64,000 nt of DNA. Origin: Polaromonas sp. JS666 (GTDB taxonomy: Bacteria > Pseudomonadota > Gammaproteobacteria > Burkholderiales > Burkholderiaceae_C). The notes beneath the pieces were generated by a model. That model saw only the letters and a program-made list of their open reading frames with translations, did not search any database and was not told where the DNA came from. Shown piece after piece: positions 1 to 8,747 of the stretch (its first letter is position 1; every line of letters starts with the position of its first letter). A program made the translations under genes and the position numbers. The stretch lies in the NCBI RefSeq assembly GCF_900103405.1, contig NZ_FNHX01000004.1, positions 473,111-537,110 of the forward strand, in the 5' to 3' direction.

Positions 1-206
1 TGCTGGGCCGCATCGCCGGCCAGGCCCTGTCCACTCCCACGGACGCGGTCGACGTGGCCGCCGCTCACCTGTTCGCGCAGTCGCGGCGCGACGCCTTCGC
101 GCGCGTGGTCGGCGCGGACCCGCTCTCCATGGACGTGGAGCCGGCGCAGCTGGCCGTCTCGCTGGTCAACCGCTACCACGCGGTCAAGCGCGCCGGGTTG
201 CTGTAA
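1..206 (+). CDS. C-terminal end of an unidentified protein (5' end outside window)
   Basis: The frame is open from the first bases to a TAA at 204-206 and gives about 67 residues, ending in NRYHAVKRAGLL. It is rich in Ala, Val and Arg and looks soluble. No catalytic motif is visible in this piece and I do not recognise the family. GC-rich third positions match the surrounding genes, so it is probably a real chromosomal gene. It is followed by 74 bases and then the DUF805 gene on the same strand. Confidence 0.55.
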   Translation, partial: LGRIAGQALSTPTDAVDVAAAHLFAQSRRDAFARVVGADPLSMDVEPAQLAVSLVNRYHAVKRAGLL

Positions 207-280
207 GCGTTGCCTAAAGGGGGGTCCACAGGCGCCCCGGCAACGGTTATCCTTCGGGTCTCAACAACAGGAGGGATGCG

Positions 281-823
281 ATGTCCGAAGCAATGAACCC
301 GTATGCAGCGCCCAAGGCCGTGGTGGATGATGTTTTCGACAACGAGGCGGGCGTGCAGCCCGTCAAGCTGTTTTCGGCCAGGGGCCGGGTCGGCCGGCTG
401 CGCTACCTGGCCTACAACCTGGGCGGCTACCTGCTGATGGTGGTGGCGGCCGTCGTGCTGGGCTTTATTGCCGGCGCCCTCGGCTTCGGCAAGGCCGCCG
501 GCGTGCTCGGCATGCTGGCGACCATCCCCTACTTCATCTTCATCGTGCTGCTGAGCATACAGCGCAGCCACGACATGGGATGGTCCGGCTGGACCATACT
601 GCTGGCCCTGATCCCGCTGGTAGGCCTGGTGTGGCTGTTCAACCCGGGCACCAAGGGCGGCAACCGCTTCGGCGCGCCGCCGCCGCCCAACACCACGCTG
701 GTCAAGATAGGCGGCCTGGCCTTCCCCGTCATCATGGTCGTCGGCCTCATCGCCGCCATCGCCTTGCCGGCTTACCAGGGTTATACGCAACGGGCCAAGG
801 CGGCCCAGGTGGTCAAGCCCTAA
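281..823 (+). CDS. DUF805 family inner-membrane protein with a pilin-like C-terminal segment
   Basis: The protein has 180 residues. The start is ATG after AACAGGAGGG, a strong ribosome site. Residues about 31-45 carry the DUF805 entry motif (RGRVGRLRYL), followed by three hydrophobic helices and the family signature RSHDMGWSGW, then NPGTKGGNRFG. Function in the family is not established; members are small integral membrane proteins. Unusually, after the DUF805 domain a fourth hydrophobic helix runs into AIALPAYQGYTQRAKAAQ, which reads like the N-terminal helix of type IV pilins. It lacks the upstream prepilin peptidase site (G-FTLIE), so processing as a pilin is unlikely. Its stop lies 16 bases from the end of the convergent hemY. 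Confidence 0.85.
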   Translation: MSEAMNPYAAPKAVVDDVFDNEAGVQPVKLFSARGRVGRLRYLAYNLGGYLLMVVAAVVLGFIAGALGFGKAAGVLGMLATIPYFIFIVLLSIQRSHDMGWSGWTILLALIPLVGLVWLFNPGTKGGNRFGAPPPPNTTLVKIGGLAFPVIMVVGLIAAIALPAYQGYTQRAKAAQVVKP

Positions 824-839
824 GCCGTTAAAGAGCTTC

Positions 840-2129
840 TTAAATCTGGGCCGCGCGCTTGTAGGCCTGGGCCGCAGCGGCTTCGTCCTCGCGCTGCTCG
901 GCCAGCAGGGCCAGCGCGCGCCAGGCATTGCGGTGCAGCGCCACGTCCTGCAGGGCCGGCGCGGCCTGCGACAGCAGCTGGCGGGCCTTGCCCCAGAGCT
1001 GGCGGTTCAGGCAGGCCATGCCCGCCAGGTATTGCAGGTTGGCATCGCGCGGCCGGCTCAGCTGCGCCGTTTCAATGCGCGCCAGCCAGGCGGCGTCCAG
1101 CGAATCCAGCCCGGCTTCCAGCACGCCGATCAGCTTGATGCGCAGGTTGTCGCCTATGTCCGAGCGCGGCTGCATCATCGCGTCCCAGACCTGCAACAGC
1201 CAGCTGCGCGCGAGGTCCGGCTCGCCGTGCAGCGCCATCAGGCGCGATGCGGCATGCACCACCAGCTCGGGCATGGCGCGCTCGCTCTGGTCGAGTGAGA
1301 GCCAGGCCTGCTGCAGCTGCACGGGGTCATGCGCGTCGTTGAGCAGCTCCAGCGCCAGGCCGCGGATGATGCTTTGCGCCGCCGCCTGTGAAAACGCGCG
1401 GTGCTTGGCCAGCAGGCGCGCGGTTTCCAGCGCCTGCGACGTCTGCCGCGCATGGCGCGAGGCGCGCAGCTTCATGCGCAGGGCCAGCGTGCGGCGCGAG
1501 GCGCCCTGCGGCAGCTGGGCCAGCCAGTCGAGCGCGGCGCCCGCGTCGCGGTCGTCCAGCGCCCAGCGCGCCGCGCGGAACTGCACGCCCTCGCGCACTT
1601 CCTGCGCATGGCGCGGCGCCGAGCTTTTCAGCGCCTGGTGCAGGTGCTGGTCGCGCAAGCCCTTGTTCTGCAGCGACTGCGCGGCCTCGGCCACCAGCAG
1701 GTGGGCCAGCGCGCGCAGCTGGGCGCCGCGGCTGGAGCTGTGGCCGGTTATGTGGCTGTAGTGGTCGGCCAGCGGGCGCAGGCTTTTTTCCTGCGCCAGC
1801 GCGTTCTGCGCCGATTTCGTCGAGCGTATGTAGCGCCCGGCCAGCAGATGGGCCAGCGAATCCATGAGGGCGCCGTACATGGCGCGCTCTTTTTGCTGGG
1901 CGCGCCAGCGCCGCGCCTCGGCCGGCAACGAGAACACCGCCGACACCGCGCGCAGCGCCAGGTAGAGCACAAAGAACAGCGCGGCCAGCAGCATCACCGC
2001 CAGGTTGAAGGAAATATCGACCCGGTGCGGCGGCCAGAAGATGGTGACCACGGCCTGGTTGTTGCCCGCGAACAGCGCCACGGCAACCGCCACGCCAAAA
2101 AGGGCCAGTAGCCAGAGGGCGGCGCGCAT
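840..2129 (-). CDS. hemY: HemY, heme-operon TPR membrane protein
   Basis: The protein has 429 residues when started at the ATG at 2129 (MRAALWLLALF). An upstream in-frame extension to 2372 would overlap hemX and is rejected. Two N-terminal transmembrane helices (about residues 3-20 and 39-62) precede a long alpha-helical region with TPR-like repeats. This is the HemY architecture (HemY_N plus TPR), anchored in the inner membrane with a large helical domain. The protein is distinct from the protoporphyrinogen oxidase also called HemY in Gram-positives. Its exact role in late heme synthesis is unclear. It is the last gene of hemCDXY, 25 bases after hemX, and converges on the DUF805 gene. Confidence 0.9.
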   Translation of the reverse strand: MRAALWLLALFGVAVAVALFAGNNQAVVTIFWPPHRVDISFNLAVMLLAALFFVLYLALRAVSAVFSLPAEARRWRAQQKERAMYGALMDSLAHLLAGRYIRSTKSAQNALAQEKSLRPLADHYSHITGHSSSRGAQLRALAHLLVAEAAQSLQNKGLRDQHLHQALKSSAPRHAQEVREGVQFRAARWALDDRDAGAALDWLAQLPQGASRRTLALRMKLRASRHARQTSQALETARLLAKHRAFSQAAAQSIIRGLALELLNDAHDPVQLQQAWLSLDQSERAMPELVVHAASRLMALHGEPDLARSWLLQVWDAMMQPRSDIGDNLRIKLIGVLEAGLDSLDAAWLARIETAQLSRPRDANLQYLAGMACLNRQLWGKARQLLSQAAPALQDVALHRNAWRALALLAEQREDEAAAAQAYKRAAQI

Positions 2130-2154
2130 GCGTGTGTCCTGCCTTTGCGAAGAA

Positions 2155-3309
2155 TCAGCGGCCCGCGGCCGCCGTGGCCAGCGCGGCCATGGTTTCATCA
2201 AGGCGCGGCAGCTCGCTGGTCTTGAGCTGGCCTTGCACCTGGGCCAGCAGCTGGGCCGCGGCCTGGGTCTTGCGCGAGGAAGGGTCGAAATACTTGCCCA
2301 GCCAGGCGCTGGCGCTGGCGAGGTCGGTGCGCACCGAATCGCTCTGGCGCGACAGCAGGGCCAGGCGCGCATTGAGCAGGCGCAGCTTCAGGTTTTCACG
2401 CAGGAAAAAGGACTGCTCGGGCGACAGCAGGGCCGCCTCGGGCTGCTCGATGCGGCTCACGCGCAGCAGCTTGCGGGCTTCATCGCGCAGGTTGTCCAGC
2501 GTGCGCTGCGACCAAGCACTCAGCGAAAGTTTGTCGAACATCCCCTCAGAGGGCTTGTCGGCCGCCGGCGCGCTGGCGCGCGCGGCCGGGGCGGTCGCGG
2601 CCAGGGCCGGCACCGCGCGCAAGGGGCTGTTGGCCACCATGGCGTTGGCCACCGGCAGGTCGTCGGCCAGGCGCGCCAGTTCGTCGAGTTTGAGCATCAG
2701 CACCGGCACGTCGGTCAGGGTCGCGGCCTTGATGCGGTCCATGTCGCGGGCAATGGCGCGCTGCAGCGGGTTCAGGCGCGGCTGCGCGGCGCGCGCCAGG
2801 CGCTGGTCGGCCGACTTGAGCGCGGCCAGCAGCGGTTCGGCGCTGCCGGTGAGCTGGGCCTGCTGCTGCGCCAGGCGCAGCGCGGACTCCACGTCCACCA
2901 CCAGGTTTTCATCGCGCGAACGCGACAGGCTTTGCATCAGTTCTTCAAGCTGGGTGCGCTGCAGGCTGACTTCGCTGATGCGGGTTTCCTGGATCGCCAG
3001 CCGCGCCGAGAGTTCGCGCGTGGCCTCCTGGGCCTGGCGCGCCAGCGCGCGCGCTTCGATGGCCTGCGCGCCGGAGTCCAGGCTGCGGCGGGCTAGTTCT
3101 TCCTGGATGGTGGCCAGCTTTTGCCACAGCAGGCCGCTGGCCAGCAGGCCGCCGGCCGCCAGCGCGGCCACCACCAGCGCCCATTTGCGCGGCACCAGCC
3201 AGGTATCGGACGCGGGGACCAGCGGTTCGGCCACCACCAGAGCGCGCTCCAGCACAGGCTCCTTGTCGGGCGTGGAAGGCGTGGGCTGGGCTATGTGGGG
3301 ATCGCTCAT
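2155..3309 (-). CDS. hemX: HemX, heme-operon membrane protein
   Basis: The protein has 384 residues and starts at ATG 3309 (MSDPHIAQP). The start overlaps the hemD stop by four bases (ATGA), implying translational coupling. A proline-rich N-terminus leads to one transmembrane helix at about residues 45-65, then a long Ala/Leu/Arg/Gln-rich helical or coiled-coil periplasmic domain. This is the HemX family, often mislabelled uroporphyrinogen-III methyltransferase; no SAM-binding methyltransferase domain is visible. It is thought to act as a scaffold or regulator near the tetrapyrrole enzymes. Its place between hemD and hemY is the standard gamma/betaproteobacterial order. Confidence 0.9.
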   Translation of the reverse strand: MSDPHIAQPTPSTPDKEPVLERALVVAEPLVPASDTWLVPRKWALVVAALAAGGLLASGLLWQKLATIQEELARRSLDSGAQAIEARALARQAQEATRELSARLAIQETRISEVSLQRTQLEELMQSLSRSRDENLVVDVESALRLAQQQAQLTGSAEPLLAALKSADQRLARAAQPRLNPLQRAIARDMDRIKAATLTDVPVLMLKLDELARLADDLPVANAMVANSPLRAVPALAATAPAARASAPAADKPSEGMFDKLSLSAWSQRTLDNLRDEARKLLRVSRIEQPEAALLSPEQSFFLRENLKLRLLNARLALLSRQSDSVRTDLASASAWLGKYFDPSSRKTQAAAQLLAQVQGQLKTSELPRLDETMAALATAAAGR

Positions 3310-4133
3310 GGATAAAGGGATTCTATCGAGGCCAATGTCTCCCTGATGTCCGTCAGGGCGGGGCGTGACGCCACAACAACACCCCAGCCCGCGGCGCGCA
3401 CCGCGTCCACGATGCGCGGATGCGTCGCCACCGCGCGGGCGCCGCGCCAGTCGACGCCGGCCAGGGCCGGCTGGTGCGTAAGGTTTGCCAGTGCCTCCGA
3501 ACTGCTGAACAGCCAGACCGAGCCGTCTTTGCTGGCGGCGCGCGCGCGCGCCAGCTGCGCTTCGCTGAACTGGGGCGCACGGCGCTGGTACACGCCGACA
3601 AAATCCACCTGGGCGCCGGCGGCCTCCCACTGGCGGGCGATCCAGTCGCGCCCAGAGGACACCGCGCCGCCCGCGGCATCGGGGCTTTCACCGCGCAGCA
3701 CCAGCACGCGCTTTCCTTGCCAGTCGCGCTGCCCGACCACAGCCCACAGCGCCTCGGAGTCAAATTGCCCGGCGTCGGCGGCCGGCGCATCGACCTGCGC
3801 GGCAGGCACACCCGCGGCCAGCAAGGCCGCCACGGTGCCGGGCCCGGGCGCCATCAGGCGCAGCGTGGGCGGCAGGCCGCTCGCCAGGGAGGAGTTGAAA
3901 AAATACGCCACCGCGTTGCCGCTGACAAACATGCAGGCCGCATAGCGGTCCAGCGTTTGCCAGGCCCGCGCCAGCGCGCCGGTGTCAAGCGCGGCTGCGA
4001 TATCGATCAGCGGCAGCGCTTCGGCCGCGAAGCCGGCCTGCCGCAACTCGTGGACCCAGTGCCGCGCATCCGCCGCGGGGCGCGTCACGATGACGGGGGC
4101 CGCACCGGCCGCAGGCGCCGGCATGGGGTGCAT
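3306..4133 (-). CDS. hemD: Uroporphyrinogen-III synthase
   Basis: The protein has 275 residues. It cyclises hydroxymethylbilane and inverts ring D to give uroporphyrinogen III in the cytoplasm. The family is divergent in sequence. The evidence here is the N-terminal VIVTRPAADARHWVHELRQAG strand-helix motif of the HEM4 fold, the LPLIDI element, a bilobal length of about 260 residues, and strict synteny downstream of hemC. The start ATG shares its A with the hemC stop (TGATG, one-base overlap), and its own stop overlaps the hemX start. The whole operon is therefore tightly coupled. Confidence 0.92.
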   Translation of the reverse strand: MHPMPAPAAGAAPVIVTRPAADARHWVHELRQAGFAAEALPLIDIAAALDTGALARAWQTLDRYAACMFVSGNAVAYFFNSSLASGLPPTLRLMAPGPGTVAALLAAGVPAAQVDAPAADAGQFDSEALWAVVGQRDWQGKRVLVLRGESPDAAGGAVSSGRDWIARQWEAAGAQVDFVGVYQRRAPQFSEAQLARARAASKDGSVWLFSSSEALANLTHQPALAGVDWRGARAVATHPRIVDAVRAAGWGVVVASRPALTDIRETLASIESLYP

Positions 4134-5128
4134 CAGGCCTGGCCCTTGCCGGCCCAGACCGCTCCGCCGGCGCGCAGTTGCGCCGCCACGGCCTCGCCCA
4201 GGGCCTCGGCCTCGGCGAAATTGCGCACCTGGGCGCTTTGTTTCACCTGCACCAGGGGCGCCAATGGGGCGGCGCTGCCGGACGGCGCCTCGGCCGTGGC
4301 CGGGTCGCCCCAGGCGGCGCTCAGCTGCATGCTGCCGCCCGCCGCCGCGCCCTGCGTGAAAGCCGCCAGCGGCATGGAGCAGCTGCCGCCCATGGCGCGC
4401 GAGACCGTGCGCTCGGCCGTCACAGCCAGCCAGGTCGGCATATCCGCCAGCGTGGCCAGCGCGGCCAGCAGGTCGGCGCGGTCGGCGCGCACTTCAATGC
4501 CCAATGCGCCCTGCCCCGCGGCGGGCAGCATCTGAGCCGGCTCAAAAGTGGCGCGTATGCGCGATTCCAGCCCCAGGCGCTTCAAGCCCGCGGCCGCCAG
4601 CACAATGGCCTGGTACTGGCCTTCATCGAGCTTGCGCAAACGCGTGTCCAGGTTGCCGCGCAGCGGCTGTATCACCAGGTCGGGCCGCAAGGCCTTGAGC
4701 AGCACCAGCCGGCGCAGGCTGGAGGTACCCACCACCGCACCCTGCGGCAAATCGGCCAGGCCGGCGAATTGATTAGACACAAAAGCATCGCGCGGGTCCT
4801 CGCGCTCCAGCACGCAAGCCAGCGCAAAGCCCTCGGGCAGGTCCATGGGCACGTCTTTCAGCGAATGCACGGCCAGGTCGGCCCGGCCTTCGCTGAGCGC
4901 CACTTCGAGTTCCTTGACGAACAGGCCCTTGCCGCCGACCTTGCTCAGCGAACGGTCCAGGATCTGGTCGCCCTGGGTGGTCATGCCCAGCAGCTCGACC
5001 TGCCAGCCCAGGCTCGACTCGAGCAAGGCCTTCACATGTTCGGCCTGCCACATCGCCAGGCGGCTCTCGCGTGTGGCGATGACCACCTTCTTCATCTCAG
5101 GGGGGTTGGATTCAGACACTGCGGACAC
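4133..5128 (-). CDS. hemC: Porphobilinogen deaminase (hydroxymethylbilane synthase)
   Basis: The protein has 331 residues from the ATG at 5128; a second Met 11 codons later ([17 protein letters not shown], 5095) fits the family start better. It polymerises four porphobilinogens into hydroxymethylbilane. Visible motifs are ATRESRLA, the [17 protein letters not shown] region, AGQGALGIE, and the cofactor-binding loop MGGSCSMPL. In that loop Cys250 (Cys239 from the shorter start) carries the dipyrromethane cofactor, equivalent to Cys242 in E. coli. It is the first gene of hemCDXY and is divergent from ppc across 83 bases. Confidence 0.96.
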   Translation of the reverse strand: MSAVSESNPPEMKKVVIATRESRLAMWQAEHVKALLESSLGWQVELLGMTTQGDQILDRSLSKVGGKGLFVKELEVALSEGRADLAVHSLKDVPMDLPEGFALACVLEREDPRDAFVSNQFAGLADLPQGAVVGTSSLRRLVLLKALRPDLVIQPLRGNLDTRLRKLDEGQYQAIVLAAAGLKRLGLESRIRATFEPAQMLPAAGQGALGIEVRADRADLLAALATLADMPTWLAVTAERTVSRAMGGSCSMPLAAFTQGAAAGGSMQLSAAWGDPATAEAPSGSAAPLAPLVQVKQSAQVRNFAEAEALGEAVAAQLRAGGAVWAGKGQA

Positions 5129-5177
5129 TCGTAACCTGCTTGTAATACTTGGGGGGAAGTGAATGCTAGCATGCAGG

Positions 5178-5199
5178 GCTTAAGAACAAGCTTAAGAAC
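5178..5199. repeat. Tandem 10-base repeat in the hemC/ppc divergent promoter region
   Basis: The sequence GCTTAAGAAC occurs at 5178-5187 and again at 5190-5199 (12-base period), each containing the palindrome CTTAAG. It lies 13 bases before the ppc ATG and 50 bases upstream of hemC, so it could be an operator for either gene. It resembles PmrA-type TTAAG boxes, but the spacer is 6 rather than 5. No regulator is assigned. Confidence 0.4.
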
Positions 5200-5211
5200 T
5201 AGAGGGTAGAG

Positions 5212-8097
5212 ATGGTCACTTCCGCGCGCGCCAAGAAGCTACAACAACACGCCAGCGAGGGCGCCAGGGACGGCGCGGCAGCCGCGGCGCCCAAGGCTTC
5301 CACCCGCTCGCGGGACAACGAACGCCCCCTGGTCGAAGACATACGCCTGCTGGGCCGCATCCTGGGCGACGTGATCCGCGAGCAGGAAGGCGTGGCCGCC
5401 TATGAGCTGATCGAGCAGGTGCGCAAGCTCTCCGTCAGCTTCCGGCGCGACGCCGACCCCGAAGCCGACAAGGCCCTCAAGAAGCTGCTCAAGGGCCTGT
5501 CGGGCGACCAGACGGTCAGCGTGATACGCGCCTTCACCTATTTCAGCCACCTGGCCAACCTGGCCGAGGACCGCCACCACATACGCCGCCGCGCCGTGCA
5601 CGAGCGCGCGGGCGACACCCAGGAGGGCAGCATCGAAGTGGCGCTGGCCCGCCTGCGCTGGGCCGGCATCTCGACCCGCACCATCTCCAATACGCTGGCG
5701 CACAGCTTTGTCTCGCCTGTGCTCACCGCCCACCCCACCGAAGTGCAGCGCAAAAGCATCCTGGACGCCGAACGCGACATCGCCCAGTTGCTGACCGCGC
5801 GCGACGACATCAAGGCGCTGGCCCTGGCCCACAACGCCGCCAAGGACGCCCTCACGCCGCGCGAGCTGGCCGCCAACGAGGCCCAGCTGCGCGCCCGCGT
5901 CATGCAGCTGTGGCAGACCCGGCTGCTGCGTTTTTCCAAACTCACCGTGGCCGACGAGATCGAGAACGCGCTCAGTTATTACGAAGCCACCTTCCTGCGC
6001 GAAATCCCCAAGCTCTACGCCAACCTCGAGCGTGAACTCGGCAACCAGCCGGTGCACAGCTTTTTGCGCATGGGCCAGTGGATAGGCGGCGACCGCGACG
6101 GCAACCCCAACGTCAGCGCCGAGACCCTCAACTACGCGCTGAGCCGGCAGGCCGAGGTGGCGCTGCGCCACTACCTGACCGAGGTCCACTTCCTGGGCGG
6201 CGAGCTTTCGCTGTCGGCCATGCTGGTCGATTTCAGCCCCGAGATGCGCGCCCTGGCCGAAAGCTCGCCCGACACCAGCGAACACCGCAAGGACGAGCCC
6301 TACCGCCGCGCCCTGACCGGCGTCTATGCCCGCCTGGCCGCCACGCTCAAGGAGCTGACCGGCGGCGATGCCGCGCGCCACGCCGTCGCGCCGCAAAACG
6401 CCTACCTGAAGTCCGAGGACTTCCTGGCCGACCTGCGCACCATTGAAGCCTCGCTCAAGGCCCACCATGGCGAGGCCCTGATCGCCCAGCGCCTGCACCC
6501 GCTGATACGCGCGGTCGAGGTCTTCGGCTTTCACCTGGCCACGGTCGACTTGCGCCAGAGCTCCGACAAGCATGAGGAAGTGGTGGCCGAGCTGCTGGCC
6601 GCCGCGCGCATAGAGCCCCACTACGCCAAGCTCGACGAAGCCGCCAAGCGCGCGCTGCTGGTGGGCCTGCTCAACGACGCGCGGCCGCTGCGCGTGGTCG
6701 GCAGCGCCTACTCGGCCCATGCGCAAAGCGAGCTCGCGATTTTTGAAGCGGCCCGCACGGCGCGCGCGCGCTTCGGCAAGGAAGCGATACGCCACTACAT
6801 CATCAGCCACACCGAAACCGTCAGCGACCTGCTCGAAGTCTTGTTGCTGCAAAAGGAAGTCGGCCTGATGCACGGCACGCTGGACAGCAACGCGACGAAC
6901 GATTTGATCGTGGTGCCGCTCTTCGAAACCATTGAAGACCTGCGCAATGCCGCGCCCATCATGCGCGAGTTCTACGCCCTGCCCGGCATTGCCCAGCTGG
7001 TCAAGCGCAGCGGCGCCGAGCAGGACATCATGCTCGGCTACTCCGACAGCAACAAGGACGGCGGCATCTTCACCAGCAACTGGGAGCTTTACCGCGCCGA
7101 GATCGCGCTGGTCGAGCTGTTCGACGTGCTGGCCAACTCGCACAACATCCAGCTGCGCATGTTCCACGGCCGCGGCGGCACCGTGGGCCGCGGCGGCGGC
7201 CCCAGCTACCAGGCCATCCTGGCCCAGCCACCGGGTACGGTGCGCGGGCAGATACGCCTGACCGAGCAGGGCGAGGTCATAGGCTCCAAATACGCCAATC
7301 CCGAGATCGGCCGGCGCAACCTCGAAACCCTGGTCGCCGCCACGCTGGAGGCCACGCTGCTGCAGCCGACCAAACCCGCGACCAAGGCCTTTTTGCAGGC
7401 CGCGGCCGAACTCTCGCAAGCCAGCATGGCGGCCTACCGCACGCTGGTCTACGACACCCCGGGCTTCACCGAATATTTTTTCAGCGCCACGCCGATACGC
7501 GAAATCGCCGAACTCAACATCGGCTCGCGCCCGGCTTCGCGCAAGGCCTCGCAAAAAATCGAAGACCTGCGCGCCATCCCCTGGGGTTTCAGCTGGGGCC
7601 AATGCCGCCTCACCTTGCCCGGCTGGTACGGCTTCGGCTCGGCCATCGCGCACATGCTGGGCCAGGGCGGCACCCCCGCCGCGCGCAAGGAAGCGCTCGC
7701 GCTGCTGCAGAAAATGTACAAGCAGTGGCCCTTCTTTCGCACCCTGCTCAGCAACATGGACATGGTGCTGGCCAAGAGCGACCTGGCCCTGGCCTCGCGC
7801 TATTCCGACCTCGTCGGCGACGCGCGCCTGCGCAAAAAAATCTTCAGCGCCATCGAGGCCGAATGGCACCTTACGGCCGACGCCCTGGCCCTGATCACCG
7901 GCGAAAAACAGCGCCTGGCCGGCAACGCCGCACTGCAGCGCTCCATCCGCCACCGCTTTCCCTATATCGACCCGCTGCACCACCTGCAGGTCGAACTGGT
8001 GCGGCGCTACCGGGCGGGGCAGGCTGACCAGCGGGTCCAGACCGGTATACATATTTCGATCAACGGGATCGCGGCTGGTTTGCGCAATACAGGCTAG
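5212..8097 (+). CDS. ppc: Phosphoenolpyruvate carboxylase
   Basis: The protein has 961 residues, close to the usual 880-960. It carboxylates phosphoenolpyruvate to oxaloacetate with bicarbonate, refilling the TCA cycle, in the cytoplasm. Catalytic motifs are all present: [12 protein letters not shown] with His174, [18 protein letters not shown] with Lys615, and [13 protein letters not shown] with Arg654. The end [12 protein letters not shown] carries the conserved terminal NTG needed for allosteric control and assembly. The first 45 residues form a basic, Ala-rich extension not found in E. coli. The start ATG follows AGAGGGTAGAG. It is divergent from hemC and followed by a cloverleaf repeat. 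Confidence 0.98.
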   Translation: MVTSARAKKLQQHASEGARDGAAAAAPKASTRSRDNERPLVEDIRLLGRILGDVIREQEGVAAYELIEQVRKLSVSFRRDADPEADKALKKLLKGLSGDQTVSVIRAFTYFSHLANLAEDRHHIRRRAVHERAGDTQEGSIEVALARLRWAGISTRTISNTLAHSFVSPVLTAHPTEVQRKSILDAERDIAQLLTARDDIKALALAHNAAKDALTPRELAANEAQLRARVMQLWQTRLLRFSKLTVADEIENALSYYEATFLREIPKLYANLERELGNQPVHSFLRMGQWIGGDRDGNPNVSAETLNYALSRQAEVALRHYLTEVHFLGGELSLSAMLVDFSPEMRALAESSPDTSEHRKDEPYRRALTGVYARLAATLKELTGGDAARHAVAPQNAYLKSEDFLADLRTIEASLKAHHGEALIAQRLHPLIRAVEVFGFHLATVDLRQSSDKHEEVVAELLAAARIEPHYAKLDEAAKRALLVGLLNDARPLRVVGSAYSAHAQSELAIFEAARTARARFGKEAIRHYIISHTETVSDLLEVLLLQKEVGLMHGTLDSNATNDLIVVPLFETIEDLRNAAPIMREFYALPGIAQLVKRSGAEQDIMLGYSDSNKDGGIFTSNWELYRAEIALVELFDVLANSHNIQLRMFHGRGGTVGRGGGPSYQAILAQPPGTVRGQIRLTEQGEVIGSKYANPEIGRRNLETLVAATLEATLLQPTKPATKAFLQAAAELSQASMAAYRTLVYDTPGFTEYFFSATPIREIAELNIGSRPASRKASQKIEDLRAIPWGFSWGQCRLTLPGWYGFGSAIAHMLGQGGTPAARKEALALLQKMYKQWPFFRTLLSNMDMVLAKSDLALASRYSDLVGDARLRKKIFSAIEAEWHLTADALALITGEKQRLAGNAALQRSIRHRFPYIDPLHHLQVELVRRYRAGQADQRVQTGIHISINGIAAGLRNTG

Positions 8098-8130
8098 GGC
8101 GTTCCTCCCTCTCCCCCCTTGTTAAGTTCA

Positions 8131-8217
8131 GTTGGCCGGGTCTCGCCCCGGCGGGCGAGGCACTTTTCTTTGCTTCGCCAAAGAAAAGTGAGTTGCCGCC
8201 GGGCAACCCCGGCCAAC
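8131..8217. repeat. Cloverleaf-like repeat element: outer stem with three inner hairpins
   Basis: Perfect outer arms GTTGGCCGGG (8131-8140) and CCCGGCCAAC (8208-8217) enclose three hairpins. These are 8142-8159 (7-base stem, loop CGGC), 8161-8190 (12-base stem CACTTTTCTTTG, loop CTTCGC) and 8193-8206 (5-base stem TTGCC). The whole can fold as a four-way junction in DNA or RNA. Elements with the CTTTGCTTCGCCAAAG core are, as far as I recall, common intergenic repeats in Burkholderiales. It could act as the ppc transcription terminator, but there is no U tract. Confidence 0.7.
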
Positions 8218-8413
8218 AAACCCATGCAAAGGGCACACCGCCGGAGCAAGGTTGATGGCAGTCGCATCGGCATCAACGACGCCACCCGCGCCGGGTAGCA
8301 AACCATAGGGGTATTCGAGAAGCGCATACTCCCCCTGTTGTGTAGGCTTTGTCCTAGACAAACTCCAGCGTCTTCCGATGGCGCCTTGCGGTGCCGGGTT
8401 TTAGCATGGTGCT
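8218..8413. other. Intergenic spacer after ppc with no gene seen
   Basis: About 200 bases between the cloverleaf repeat and the next inverted repeat. Short open frames here have no ribosome site and no recognisable product. No promoter could be called with confidence. Confidence 0.5.
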
Positions 8414-8454
8414 AGAAGCTGTTCATGGCTCCGTCTGGATCGTGAACAGCTTCT
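8414..8454. repeat. Long inverted repeat upstream of the small membrane gene
   Basis: Perfect 12-base arms, AGAAGCTGTTCA (8414-8425) and TGAACAGCTTCT (8443-8454), are separated by 17 bases. It ends 61 bases before the ATG of the 75-residue gene at 8516. It may be an operator for a dimeric regulator or an RNA leader hairpin controlling the small gene and the glucan synthase. No T tract follows, so a terminator role is less likely. Confidence 0.55.
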
Positions 8455-8515
8455 TGAACTCGGAGCAATGCCGCATTCCGCACGCATTGCCCACCCCAGC
8501 CCGGAGCACAAAATC

Positions 8516-8743
8516 ATGACCACCTTGGAGATCATGGCCGATACACCGTCGGCCATTCGCAACGATTTTGTTTCCACCGACGCCGCCGACCTGGCGTCGC
8601 ACATGGACCAGTGCGCGCATTCGCGCGGCCGTTTTTTCACGCTCCAGACCGGCCTGCAGTCCGCGCATTCGGTGCTCCTGCCGCGCATCGTGACAGTGGC
8701 GCTCATCGTGGCGGTCTGCCTTGGCATGCTGGCGCTAGCCTGA
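8516..8743 (+). CDS. Small single-span membrane protein preceding the glucan synthase
   Basis: The 75-residue protein starts at ATG 8516 (MTTLEIMADTP), nine bases after CCGGAG. An upstream in-frame ATG at 8468 has no ribosome site. Residues 1-50 are soluble and mildly acidic; the last 22 (IVTVALIVAVCLGMLALA) form one transmembrane helix reaching the C-terminus, so it is probably tail-anchored. The stop is four bases before the GTG of the large synthase, so the two are surely co-transcribed and it may assist that enzyme. No family recognised. Confidence 0.6.
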   Translation: MTTLEIMADTPSAIRNDFVSTDAADLASHMDQCAHSRGRFFTLQTGLQSAHSVLLPRIVTVALIVAVCLGMLALA

Positions 8744-8747
8744 GCGC

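Noticed and set aside
281..823. Type IV pilin gene
   Set aside because: The pilin-like helix is C-terminal and has no prepilin peptidase cleavage site; the DUF805 signature is clear.
2130..2372. N-terminal extension of hemY
   Set aside because: Lies inside hemX and is Pro/Arg-rich; the ATG at 2129 starts the conserved transmembrane helix.
5239..8052. 937-codon open frame antisense to ppc
   Set aside because: Long antisense frames are expected in GC-rich genes; composition (Gln/Gly/His/Arg-rich) is unlike a protein and ppc is certain.
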